From Clostridia bacterium (GTDB lineage Bacteria > Bacillota > Clostridia > Saccharofermentanales > Saccharofermentanaceae): 6,897 bases of DNA. Below are positions 1 to 6,690 of this stretch, piece by piece; the stretch's first letter is position 1, and every line of letters begins with the position of its first letter. Made by a program: the position numbers and the translations under genes. The DNA lies in contig JADGQQ010000043.1 of NCBI GenBank assembly GCA_017881645.1, positions 1 to 6,897 of the forward strand, in the 5' to 3' direction. Below the pieces are notes generated by a model that saw only the letters and a program-made list of their open reading frames with translations, had not been told where the DNA came from and did not search any database.

Positions 1-151
1 TCTCGATGTATAGTAAACCTATCGTTTTGGTAGGAATAAGAAATCCAAAGAAATGCTTACGGGCTCTTCATGGCTGAGGAGGAACGTCCGGCAAACAATC
101 AGAATCACTGCCGCATAGATTCGGCAGTACGAAAAGGAAGGACGTACGTTT
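1..151 (+). promoter_or_regulatory. 5' leader of metY with alternative RNA helices
   Basis: This non-coding stretch precedes metY. A TATAGT at 9-14 could be a -10 box, but its -35 would lie outside the window. CCTATC (18-23) and GGTAGG (29-34) form a 6-pair arm with a GTTTT loop. ACTGCCG (107-113) pairs perfectly with CGGCAGT (122-128) around an 8-base loop; no T-run follows, so it is not a terminator. The metY ribosome site AAGGAAGG lies at 134-141. ACGTCC (84-89) is exactly complementary to GGACGT (140-145), which includes the end of that site, and GTACG (127-131) can pair with CGTAC (143-147), placing the site in a loop. These pairings are partly exclusive. I see no T-box or SAM riboswitch motif. 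A regulatory role is inference. Confidence 0.35.
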
Positions 152-1435
152 ATGACAAAGAAGTATAAGTTCGAGACACTCCAGGTACATGCTGGACAGG
201 AGGTTGATCCAACCACCCGTGCCAGAGCCGTTCCGATTTACCAGACCACATCCTATGTATTTGAGAACTCCGACGACGGAGCCGATCTGTTCGGTCTTCG
301 GAAACCGGGAAACATTTACACAAGAATCATGAACCCGACGACCGATGTTTTTGAGAAGCGCGTCGCAGCCCTTGAAGGCGGAGCCGCCGCTCTGGCCGTG
401 GCTTCCGGTTCGGCCGCAACCACGTATGCCATCCAGAATGTTGCCTCGTCCGGAGATCATATCGTTTCCGCAAGCACCGTATACGGCGGAACCTACAATC
501 TGTTCGCTCATACGTTCAAGTATCAGGGCATTACAACGACCTTCGTGGATCCGGATGACGTCACGAACTTTGAGAAGGCGATCCAGCCCAATACGAAGGC
601 GATCTTCATCGAATCCCTCGGCAACCCGAACGGCAACATCATTGATATTGACGTCGTTGCGGATATTGCACACCGCAACGGAATTCCGCTTATTGTCGAT
701 AATACGTTTGCCACACCATATCTTTTCCGTCCGATTGAGCACGGAGCCGACATTGTCCTTCACTCCGCCACGAAGTTCTTCGGCGGTCACGGCACAAGCA
801 TCGGCGGCATAATCGTCGACGCAGGTAAATTCGACTGGGCGTCCGGCCGTTTCCCGCAGTACACAAACCCGGATCCGAGCTATCACGGACTGGTTCCGGC
901 CTCGGCTTTCGGCAATCTTGCTTTCATCCTTCGTGCACGTGTTATTCTTCTGCGCGATACCGGCGCTTGCTTAAGTCCGTTCAACTCATTCCTCTTCCTG
1001 CAGGGACTCGAGACGTTGTCCCTCCGTGTGGAGCGCCACAATGAGAACGCGCTGAAGATCGCTCAGTATCTCGAAAAAAGCGAACATGTCGCATTTGTAA
1101 ATCATCCCGGCCTTGAAAGCAACAAGTATCATGCGCTCGCGCTTAAGTACTTCCCTAAGTTTGCCGGATCCATCTTCACATTCGGGATCAAGGGCGGAGC
1201 TGCTGAGGCCAAGAAATTCGTGGACAGTCTTCCGATTTTCTCGATTCTGGCCAACGTTGCCGACGTCAAATCCCTTGCGATTCACCCGGCCAGTACAACG
1301 CATTCCCAGCTGACCGAATCCGAACTGACCGATGGAGGCATTCTCCCGAACACCATTCGCCTTTCGATCGGTACGGAGAATATCGATGATCTGATCGATG
1401 CGCTCGATGAGGCTTTTGCGGCAGTATTTGCATAA
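152..1435 (+). CDS. metY: O-acetylhomoserine sulfhydrylase (O-acetylhomoserine aminocarboxypropyltransferase), PLP-dependent
   Basis: This 427-residue cytosolic enzyme is predicted to convert O-acetylhomoserine and sulfide to homocysteine and acetate, the direct sulfhydrylation route to methionine. It is a full-length Cys/Met-metabolism PLP protein. The N-terminus FETLQVHAGQ (residues 7-16) is typical of the family. Y56 and R58 in IYTRIMNPT match the pair that reaches the neighbouring subunit's PLP phosphate. SGS (85-87) fits the phosphate loop, Y111 in VYGGTY stacks on PLP, D183 in VDNTF contacts the pyridine nitrogen, and K208 in HSATKFFGGHG is the Schiff-base lysine. The segment at about 225-249, ending DPSYHG, is characteristic of MetY rather than cystathionine gamma-synthase. 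R403 in IRLSIGTE fits the carboxylate-binding arginine. The start has AAGGAAGG ten bases upstream. The gene looks monocistronic, with its own leader and terminator. Some members also use O-acetylserine, which sequence alone cannot exclude. Confidence 0.93.
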   Translation: MTKKYKFETLQVHAGQEVDPTTRARAVPIYQTTSYVFENSDDGADLFGLRKPGNIYTRIMNPTTDVFEKRVAALEGGAAALAVASGSAATTYAIQNVASSGDHIVSASTVYGGTYNLFAHTFKYQGITTTFVDPDDVTNFEKAIQPNTKAIFIESLGNPNGNIIDIDVVADIAHRNGIPLIVDNTFATPYLFRPIEHGADIVLHSATKFFGGHGTSIGGIIVDAGKFDWASGRFPQYTNPDPSYHGLVPASAFGNLAFILRARVILLRDTGACLSPFNSFLFLQGLETLSLRVERHNENALKIAQYLEKSEHVAFVNHPGLESNKYHALALKYFPKFAGSIFTFGIKGGAAEAKKFVDSLPIFSILANVADVKSLAIHPASTTHSQLTESELTDGGILPNTIRLSIGTENIDDLIDALDEAFAAVFA

Positions 1436-1476
1436 GAAAAATGCTCCGGATCACAATTCAAATGGTATTTCGAACG

Positions 1477-1509
1477 GATGTGCAGGGAATTCTCCCTGCA
1501 TATCTTTTT
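1477..1509 (+). terminator. Rho-independent terminator of metY
   Basis: TGCAGGGA (1481-1488) pairs perfectly with TCCCTGCA (1493-1500) around a 4-base ATTC loop. GATG (1477-1480) and TATC (1501-1504) extend the stem to 12 pairs, including one G-T wobble. TTTTT follows at 1505-1509. It lies 42 bases after the metY stop, so it should separate metY from the hydE run. Confidence 0.9.
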
Positions 1510-1539
1510 CGGGAGATACAGGCGCTGCACTTCTGCGAT

Positions 1540-1569
1540 GACCCGGAACTATTCCTTTTTCCGGGGGTC
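1540..1569 (+). other. Bulged hairpin in the metY-hydE spacer
   Basis: GACCCGGAA (1540-1548) can pair with TTCCGGGGGTC (1559-1569) if two G residues bulge out, leaving a 10-base T-rich loop. No T-run follows, so it is a poor terminator. A GATAAT at 1575-1580 just downstream could be a -10 box for the hydE run, but the sequence 17 bases before it (TTCCTT) is a poor -35. The rest of the spacer to 1659 shows only the hydE ribosome site. The structure is seen directly; any role in transcription is a guess. Confidence 0.3.
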
Positions 1570-1659
1570 CGTGCGATAATGAGCGGACACTGAATCGAAG
1601 AAATCAACGAAGACTTGTGGCTAAGAACACAGAAGAATGATGAAGGCGGATGACCTGCG

Positions 1660-2826
1660 ATGACAGCGATAACGAAATGTACGGCGGAAGAGATTCAGTC
1701 GTGGATAGCTGGACAAAAAGAAAAGGCACTCCGGTTTTTAGCGGACGGATCGAAGGATACGACCGGTCTTTTGGCTGCGCAGGCTGATTTGGAAGCTGTC
1801 ATTTCTTTTTTCAGTGAAGATCAGGGCGATGGGACAATCTTGGAATCGACCCGGAAAGCATTGGCGGAAGCCGCTCTTGCAGTTCGCAGCCAGGCATATG
1901 GCAACCGTGTTTTTTTCCGCGGACTGATTGAATTCACAAATTATTGTAAAAATGACTGCTACTACTGCGGCATTGGCCGGAGTCAGCGGCAGGTGCACAG
2001 ATATCGCCTGAGCAATGATGAAATTCTTGCGTGCTGCCGGACCGGGGCCCGGCTTGGCTATCACTCCTATGTGCTGCAGGGCGGAGAAGACCCGTATTAT
2101 ACAGAAGACCGCATCTGCGATCTGATCCGTCTGATCCGAAGCGAATTCCCGAAGACGGCGATTACGCTGTCCATCGGAGAGTGGCCGCACGAGTCGTACC
2201 GGAAGTTTCTGGAAGCAGGAGCGAACCGTTACCTGCTTCGCCATGAGACGGCTGCGGACGCACATTACAGGATGCTTCACCCTGATGCGATGAGTCTTGC
2301 CAACCGTAAGGCGTGTCTATATGATTTGAAGGCGATCGGATTTCAGGTCGGCGCAGGATTTATGGTCGGTTCCCCCTATCAGACGGCGAAACATCTGGCT
2401 GCGGATCTTGTGTTTTTACAGGAACTCGAGCCGCACATGGTCGGAATCGGACCGTTTATTCCGTCAATCGGCACGCGATTTGCGGACTTTCCGGCAGGAA
2501 CCCTGCACATGACGCTTGTTATGCTCGCTCTGACCCGGCTGCTTCTTCCGATGTCGCTCATTCCCTCGACGACGGCTCTCGGCACCATTGATCCAATGGG
2601 CCGGGAAAAAGGATTCGGGTATGGCGCGAATGTCGTTATGCCGAACCTGTCACCGATTTCTGTGCGGTCGGACTATGCTTTGTATGACAACAAAATTTGC
2701 ACGGGAGACGACGCGGAAGACTGCCAGAAATGTATGACCGCACGGATTCTCCGGTCCGGAAATCTGCCGGACTTTTCCAGAGGCGATCATCTGACTTTTA
2801 TGGATGAGAAGGAGACCCTATGCTGA
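1660..2826 (+). CDS. hydE: [FeFe]-hydrogenase H-cluster maturation radical SAM enzyme HydE
   Basis: HydE is a cytosolic radical-SAM enzyme that, with HydG and HydF, builds the diiron part of the [FeFe]-hydrogenase H-cluster; current models have it act on a cysteine-bound Fe(CO)2CN unit made by HydG. The 388-residue protein has the radical-SAM CX3CX2C motif at C96, C100 and C103 within IEFTNYCKNDCYYCGI. Downstream it carries HydE-type blocks: LQGGEDPYY (139-147), LSIGEWP (170-176), RYLLRHETA (190-198), VGIGPFIP (261-268) and GANVVMPN (322-329). C347, C355 and C358 (CX7CX2C) match the spacing of the accessory cluster site I recall in Thermotoga HydE. The region before the first motif is about 30 residues longer than in that protein. 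The ATG has AAGGCGG about ten bases upstream. The 3' end overlaps tcdA by 7 bases. The related PylB is less likely given the GEWP and accessory-cysteine features. No hydF or hydG is in the window. Confidence 0.92.
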   Translation: MTAITKCTAEEIQSWIAGQKEKALRFLADGSKDTTGLLAAQADLEAVISFFSEDQGDGTILESTRKALAEAALAVRSQAYGNRVFFRGLIEFTNYCKNDCYYCGIGRSQRQVHRYRLSNDEILACCRTGARLGYHSYVLQGGEDPYYTEDRICDLIRLIRSEFPKTAITLSIGEWPHESYRKFLEAGANRYLLRHETAADAHYRMLHPDAMSLANRKACLYDLKAIGFQVGAGFMVGSPYQTAKHLAADLVFLQELEPHMVGIGPFIPSIGTRFADFPAGTLHMTLVMLALTRLLLPMSLIPSTTALGTIDPMGREKGFGYGANVVMPNLSPISVRSDYALYDNKICTGDDAEDCQKCMTARILRSGNLPDFSRGDHLTFMDEKETLC

Positions 2827-3590
2827 ATCAATTTTCCAGAACACAGCTCCTGTTCGGGCCGGAGGCGATGAAGATTCTATCTTCGTCTGTGGTTGCTGTG
2901 TTCGGCATCGGCGGTGTCGGATCCTATGCAGCGGAAGCCCTTGCCCGAAGCGGTGTCGGCGGAATCGCTCTTTTCGACGATGATGCTGTGTGTGTTACCA
3001 ATATTAACCGCCAGCTGGTTGCCACGCTGTCCACGATCGGGAAGTCCAAAGTCGAGGTCATGCGCGACCGAATCCTTGATATCAACCGTCATGCGAAGGT
3101 CGAAGTTAATCAGGTATTTTACGGCGCTGACAACGCGGACCAATATGATTTGTCCAAATATTCCTATATTATCGATGCAATTGATACGGTTTCCTGCAAG
3201 CTCGTGCTCATTGAGCGCGCCAAGGCTGCGGGCGTCCCGATCATCAGCTGTATGGGCGCCGGTAACAAACTGGACCCGACAGCTTTTGAAGTGGCGGATA
3301 TTTATAAGACCACGGTGTGCCCGCTTGCCAAGGTCATGAGACGTGAACTTCGCGTCCGGGGTGTGGAATCACTCAAAGTGGTCTATTCCAGAGAGATTCC
3401 GCTGCCGCTTTCGGAAGCGGATGAGATCAGCTGCAAGCATAACTGCGTGTGCCCGCCGGAAAGCACGAGAAATTGTGCGGTTCGCAGACAGGTTCCCGGC
3501 AGCAATGCATTTGTACCTTCGGTAGCCGGATTGATTCTGGCCGGCGAAGCGATTAAGGATTTGACGAATATTCATTCTGTTCGAATGTGA
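2820..3590 (+). CDS. tcdA: tRNA threonylcarbamoyladenosine dehydratase (TcdA/CsdL, E1-like ThiF family)
   Basis: This 256-residue protein is predicted to use ATP to cyclise t6A to ct6A at position 37 of ANN-decoding tRNAs. It has the E1-like Rossmann fold: the nucleotide loop GIGGVGS (29-35), the acidic strand end FDDD (52-55) followed by NINRQ (61-65), GKSKVEVM (74-81) and DAIDT (119-123). CPLAKVMRRELR (167-178) and FVPSVAGLILAGEAIKDL (231-248) are TcdA-type rather than ThiF/MoeB-type. Cysteines 205, 209, 211 and 219 fall in a CKHNCVC...C stretch just before the conserved tail, which I recall as common in Firmicute members. The start overlaps the hydE stop, with AAGGAG five bases before the ATG, suggesting translational coupling. 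The E. coli homologue is linked to the CsdA-CsdE sulfur relay, so a place among sulfur genes is reasonable. Subfamily assignment is good; activity is not proven by sequence. Confidence 0.87.
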   Translation: MLNQFSRTQLLFGPEAMKILSSSVVAVFGIGGVGSYAAEALARSGVGGIALFDDDAVCVTNINRQLVATLSTIGKSKVEVMRDRILDINRHAKVEVNQVFYGADNADQYDLSKYSYIIDAIDTVSCKLVLIERAKAAGVPIISCMGAGNKLDPTAFEVADIYKTTVCPLAKVMRRELRVRGVESLKVVYSREIPLPLSEADEISCKHNCVCPPESTRNCAVRRQVPGSNAFVPSVAGLILAGEAIKDLTNIHSVRM

Positions 3591-3649
3591 AGCTTCCCGG
3601 GTATCGATGAATCACAGGAAACATTTACATGAAGAAAGAGGATGATAAT

Positions 3650-4831
3650 ATGAAAGATAATACGCGATTGACCCATGGCTTTCAGGGTGCCGATCCCTGC
3701 ACAGGTGCTATCAGTTTCCCGATTTTCCAGTCGGCGACGTTTCGCCATAACGGCTTATACCAGAGCACGGGGTATGATTATTCCCGTGCGGGCAACCCGA
3801 CAAGGGAAGAACTGGAGAAAACACTCACTGCGTTGGAGCAAGGTGAGAAATGCTGGGCTTTTTCGTCCGGAATGGCCGCGATTTCAACGGTTTTCCGGCT
3901 GCTGAAGCCAGGTGATCACGTGCTGCTGTCCGAAGATCTCTATGGCGGCACACATCGGCTGGCCTGCGACATTTACGAACCGTACGGAATCGAATTTGAA
4001 TATATCAAGATGTCGGATCCATCCGCTTTGTCTTCACGCATCCGCGAAAACACTGCGATGATCTTTGTAGAGACGCCGTCGAATCCAATGATGACCGTTA
4101 CGGATCTGGCGGCTATTCGCGACGTAATCGCCGGACGCGGGATACTTTTCGTCGTCGACAACACGTTCCTGACTTCATATTTCCAGAAACCTCTGCTTTT
4201 CGGGGCGGATCTTGTCGTGTACAGCGGCACGAAATATCTGTGCGGACACAACGATGTGCTGGCCGGATTTGTTGTCGCAGGACCTAATGAGGATCTTTGT
4301 ACTCGGTTGTCACGAATCTCAATGTCCGAAGGCGCAGTGCTCGGTGCGTTTGACAGCTGGCTTATGATCCGGAGTCTGAAGACTCTGGCGGTCCGGCTGG
4401 AACGCCAGGAAAAGAACGCCGGAGAAATTGCGAAATATCTTCAGACGTGTCCGGAAGTTATCGATGTCTATTATGTCGGTCTGCCGTCGCATCCGGGATA
4501 TGATACGAATCGTAAACAATCGTCGGGCGCCGGCGCCATGATTTCCTTCCGCCTTTCGTCCCGTGATCTTGCGGTCCATATTATAGAGAATGTGCAGCTG
4601 ATCTATTTTGCGGAAAGCCTCGGCGGCGTGGAAAGCTTGATTACATATCCGGTTGTACAGACGCATGCCGAGACGCCGGAAGCGCTCAAGCTGAGCGTCG
4701 GTCTGGACGACCGCCTGCTTCGCCTGTCCGTCGGTCTTGAGGATGTTTCCGATATGATTGAGGATCTGGCGCAGACATTTTCGAGTTATCAGACGAAAAC
4801 GGGAGGATCATCCGATGGAAACTTCGCGTAA
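3650..4831 (+). CDS. metI: MetI/MetB-type cystathionine gamma-synthase (transsulfuration PLP enzyme)
   Basis: This enzyme is predicted to condense O-acetylhomoserine with cysteine to give cystathionine; Bacillus MetI can also use sulfide. Numbered from the start at 3650 (393 residues), Y44 and R46 in YDYSRAGNPTRE fit the cross-subunit phosphate pair. SSGMAAI (72-78), Y98 in DLYGGT, D170 in VVDNTF and PLP lysine K195 in YSGTKYLCGHND complete the cofactor site. FAESLGGVESLITYP and RLLRLSVGLED near the C-terminus closely resemble B. subtilis MetI as I remember it. An in-frame ATG at 3629 (adds 7 residues, AGGAAA upstream) is an alternative. I prefer 3650 because AGAGGA sits seven bases before it and the protein then begins close to the TRLTHGF block. 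It lies 59 bases after tcdA and its end overlaps the beta-lyase gene by 17 bases. A gamma-lyase or beta-lyase activity cannot be excluded from motifs alone. Confidence 0.82.
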   Translation: MKDNTRLTHGFQGADPCTGAISFPIFQSATFRHNGLYQSTGYDYSRAGNPTREELEKTLTALEQGEKCWAFSSGMAAISTVFRLLKPGDHVLLSEDLYGGTHRLACDIYEPYGIEFEYIKMSDPSALSSRIRENTAMIFVETPSNPMMTVTDLAAIRDVIAGRGILFVVDNTFLTSYFQKPLLFGADLVVYSGTKYLCGHNDVLAGFVVAGPNEDLCTRLSRISMSEGAVLGAFDSWLMIRSLKTLAVRLERQEKNAGEIAKYLQTCPEVIDVYYVGLPSHPGYDTNRKQSSGAGAMISFRLSSRDLAVHIIENVQLIYFAESLGGVESLITYPVVQTHAETPEALKLSVGLDDRLLRLSVGLEDVSDMIEDLAQTFSSYQTKTGGSSDGNFA

Positions 4832-6011
4832 ACACAGTGAAAAATATTCTTTCGACGAACCGGTGGAGCGCAAGAATACGCGTGCAATCAAGTATGAATA
4901 TGCCAAAAGACGCGGACTTCCGGAAGACATTCTTCCCTTATGGGTCGCGGATATGGATTTCCGCTCACCGCCATGTGTGACGGAAGCGCTGGATGAACGC
5001 TCCCGGCATGGCATCTTCGGGTATTCAGATATCACGGAGGATTACGTGTCCGCCGTGCAGTCGTGGTACCGGAAGCGCTATGCATATGAAGTGAACGAGC
5101 AGAGCCTCGTAACCGTACCGGGCGTGGTATTCGGTCTTTATACAGCTATTTCGGCATTTACCCGCCCGGGAGATGCGGTTATGCTGCAGCGTCCGGTCTA
5201 TTATCCTTTCTCATCAGCCATCCTTGATCTGGACCGGAAACTGGTCAACAACCCGCTCGTCTATCAGGACGGCAGATATGTGATGGATTATCAGGATTTT
5301 GAGCGGAAAGTCGTCGAAAATCAGGTGAAGATTTTCATTTTGTGTAATCCGCAGAACCCGAGCGGCCGCGTCTGGACAAGAGAAGAACTTATCCGGATGG
5401 GCGAAATCTGCCTGCGTCATCACGTGCTGGTTGTTTCAGATGAAATCCATTCGGATTTCGTTTTCCCGGGATATACACATACGATATTTGCATCAATCTC
5501 ACAGGCTTTCGCAGATATTACCATTACATGCACGGCACCGACCAAGACATTCAATCTGGCCGGGCTGCAGATTTCGAATTTATTCATTACAAATCCGGAT
5601 CTGCTAAGGCTTTTCAAGCAGGCTCTCAAAAAATCGGGGTACAGCCAGCCGAATCTTATGGGCATGATTGCCTGCCAGGCGGCTTACGAGGGGGGAGAAG
5701 CGTGGCTTACATCCCTTTTATCCTATCTGGAGGCGAATATCAGCTATGTCCGTGATCGATTGAAAAAGGACTTTCCTGCCGCCCGCCTCATGGAACCGGA
5801 AGGAACCTATCTGCTCTGGATCGATTTTTCCGGACTTGGCTTGGCCGACGCCGAACTTCGAAAAAGAATCGAACAGAAAGCGAAAGTCTGGCTGGACCAC
5901 GGGACGATGTTCGGCCCGGAAGGCGAGGGCTACCAGCGAATCAACATCGCCTGTCCGAGAAAAACGCTGATAGAGGCGATGGATCGCCTGAAAAGGGGGA
6001 TATTAGCATGA
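4815..6011 (+). CDS. patB: PatB/MalY-type cystathionine beta-lyase (C-S lyase, fold-type I aminotransferase family)
   Basis: This 398-residue protein is predicted to cleave cystathionine to homocysteine, pyruvate and ammonia, and may also break down cysteine. It belongs to the class I/II aminotransferase fold, MalY/PatB branch: LPLWVADMDF (40-49), FGYSD (68-72), QRPVYYPF (125-132), CNPQNPSGR (177-185), VSDEIHSDF (207-215) with D209 for the PLP pyridine, and APTKTFNLAGLQ (241-252) with K244 as the PLP lysine. R375 in YQRINIACPR fits the substrate-carboxylate arginine. The chosen start has GGGAGG (4801-4806) eight bases before the ATG and gives the expected family length; the upstream in-frame ATG at 4758 lies deep within metI and is unlikely. 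Overlap with metI (17 bases) and with the HD gene (ATGA, 4 bases) indicates coupled translation. Next to metI it completes a two-step cysteine-to-homocysteine path. A pure cysteine desulfhydrase role is an alternative. Confidence 0.88.
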   Translation: METSRKHSEKYSFDEPVERKNTRAIKYEYAKRRGLPEDILPLWVADMDFRSPPCVTEALDERSRHGIFGYSDITEDYVSAVQSWYRKRYAYEVNEQSLVTVPGVVFGLYTAISAFTRPGDAVMLQRPVYYPFSSAILDLDRKLVNNPLVYQDGRYVMDYQDFERKVVENQVKIFILCNPQNPSGRVWTREELIRMGEICLRHHVLVVSDEIHSDFVFPGYTHTIFASISQAFADITITCTAPTKTFNLAGLQISNLFITNPDLLRLFKQALKKSGYSQPNLMGMIACQAAYEGGEAWLTSLLSYLEANISYVRDRLKKDFPAARLMEPEGTYLLWIDFSGLGLADAELRKRIEQKAKVWLDHGTMFGPEGEGYQRINIACPRKTLIEAMDRLKRGILA

Positions 6012-6568
6012 GCCGTACACTGCAGCGCGAGGATGCCCTGAAACTCTTGCGCAAATACAATCAGGAACCGTTTCATCTGCTGCATGCCGAAATAGTTGAA
6101 GGTGTAATGCGATATTTTGCATACGAACTCGGGTTTTCTGAAGAAGTCGACTTTTGGGGAACCGCCGGACTTCTGCACGACCTTGATTTCGAGCAATATC
6201 CTCTCGAGCACTGCATCAAGGTGCAGGAAATCATGCGCGGTCTTGATCTGGATGAACGGCTGATTCACGCGGCAGCCAGTCACGGATACGCAGTGACCGT
6301 CGATATCGAACCGGTTCATACGATGGAAAAGGTACTGTATGCCGTCGATGAACTGACCGGACTGATCGGAGCCGTCGCAAGGATGCGCCCGTCAAAATCA
6401 GTACAGGATCTGGAACTTTCTTCCGTAAAGAAGAAATACAAGACGCCTAACTTTGCCGCGGGCTGTTCACGGGAAGTGATTGAGCGCGGCGCAGCTATGC
6501 TCGGCTGGCCGGTCGACGATCTGATTTCGAGAACGATTCTGGCAATGCGAACCCTGCCGTGCTGCTGA
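6008..6568 (+). CDS. HD-domain protein, putative metal-dependent phosphohydrolase
   Basis: This 186-residue soluble protein has the HD signature: H26, then H57-D58 in GLLHDLDFEQYP, and D114 in YAVDELTGLI, with further histidines at 68, 87 and 92 that could add metal ligands. The spacing fits a single compact HD domain with no attached sensory or GGDEF part and no membrane segment. The later block RPSKSVQDLELSSVKKKYK (127-145) and the FAAGCSREVIERGAAMLGW segment resemble a widespread small Firmicute HD family annotated only as HD-domain or hydrolase; its substrate is not known to me. Translation starts inside the stop of the beta-lyase gene (ATGA), so the two are likely made together. A link to sulfur amino-acid metabolism is inferred only from this position. 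The protein ends in two cysteines. Confidence 0.8.
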   Translation: MSRTLQREDALKLLRKYNQEPFHLLHAEIVEGVMRYFAYELGFSEEVDFWGTAGLLHDLDFEQYPLEHCIKVQEIMRGLDLDERLIHAAASHGYAVTVDIEPVHTMEKVLYAVDELTGLIGAVARMRPSKSVQDLELSSVKKKYKTPNFAAGCSREVIERGAAMLGWPVDDLISRTILAMRTLPCC

Positions 6569-6647
6569 TTTCTTTGCCGGTTCCGCCGTAAACATGGCCT
6601 GGGATGCATTCCTTTTAAAAACGAAATAGAATTTCACCAAAAAAGTA
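6569..6647. other. Gap between the HD gene and the right-end promoter
   Basis: I see no gene here. GGGATGCATTCC at 6601-6612 is a near-palindrome followed by TTTT, but as RNA it gives only about four pairs with a 4-base loop, a poor terminator. GAAAT (6623-6627) and ATTTC (6631-6635) make another weak 5-pair hairpin. The end of the upstream operon transcript is therefore not clearly marked. Confidence 0.4.
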
Positions 6648-6676
6648 TTGACACACAAAAATGAAAGAAGTATGAT
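6648..6676 (+). promoter_or_regulatory. Sigma-A-type promoter
   Basis: A perfect -35 TTGACA (6648-6653) is followed after exactly 17 bases by TATGAT (6671-6676), one mismatch from the -10 consensus. Surrounding sequence is A/T-rich. Transcription would start near 6683, about 55 bases before the ATG at 6738. It is the best promoter in the window. Confidence 0.82.
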
Positions 6677-6690
6677 GATTGCAATGAAAT

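Noticed and set aside
6..77. 23-codon frame at the left edge (starts MYSKPIVL, contains one Cys-Leu) as a leader peptide
   Set aside because: Only five bases precede its ATG, so no ribosome site can be judged; it overlaps a -10-like TATAGT; and it has just one Cys codon. Its equal length to the right-end frame may be chance.
76..92. GAGGAGGAACGTCCGGC resembling the RNase P RNA signature
   Set aside because: Only a short block matches loosely, and the ~60 bases before metY leave no room for the rest of the RNA.
1..151. SAM riboswitch or T-box in the metY leader
   Set aside because: I looked for the conserved cores of SAM-I-type switches and the T-box sequence and found none; the structures described do not match those layouts.
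68..886. Long antisense open frame of 272 codons opposite metY
   Set aside because: It lies wholly opposite a clearly conserved PLP enzyme, its translation shows no recognisable domain, and such frames commonly arise from codon bias on the coding strand.
3587..3604. Palindromes GAAGCTTC and CCCGGG after tcdA as a terminator
   Set aside because: Neither forms a hairpin with a workable loop and no T-run follows, so tcdA and metI probably share a transcript.
4758..4814. Earlier in-frame start for the beta-lyase gene, adding 19 residues
   Set aside because: It would lie deep in metI with no good ribosome site, while GGGAGG sits correctly before the ATG at 4815 and that start gives the usual family length.
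6601..6615. Intrinsic terminator after the HD gene
   Set aside because: The GGGATGCATTCC near-palindrome gives only about four pairs with a tight loop and a short T-run, too weak to call.
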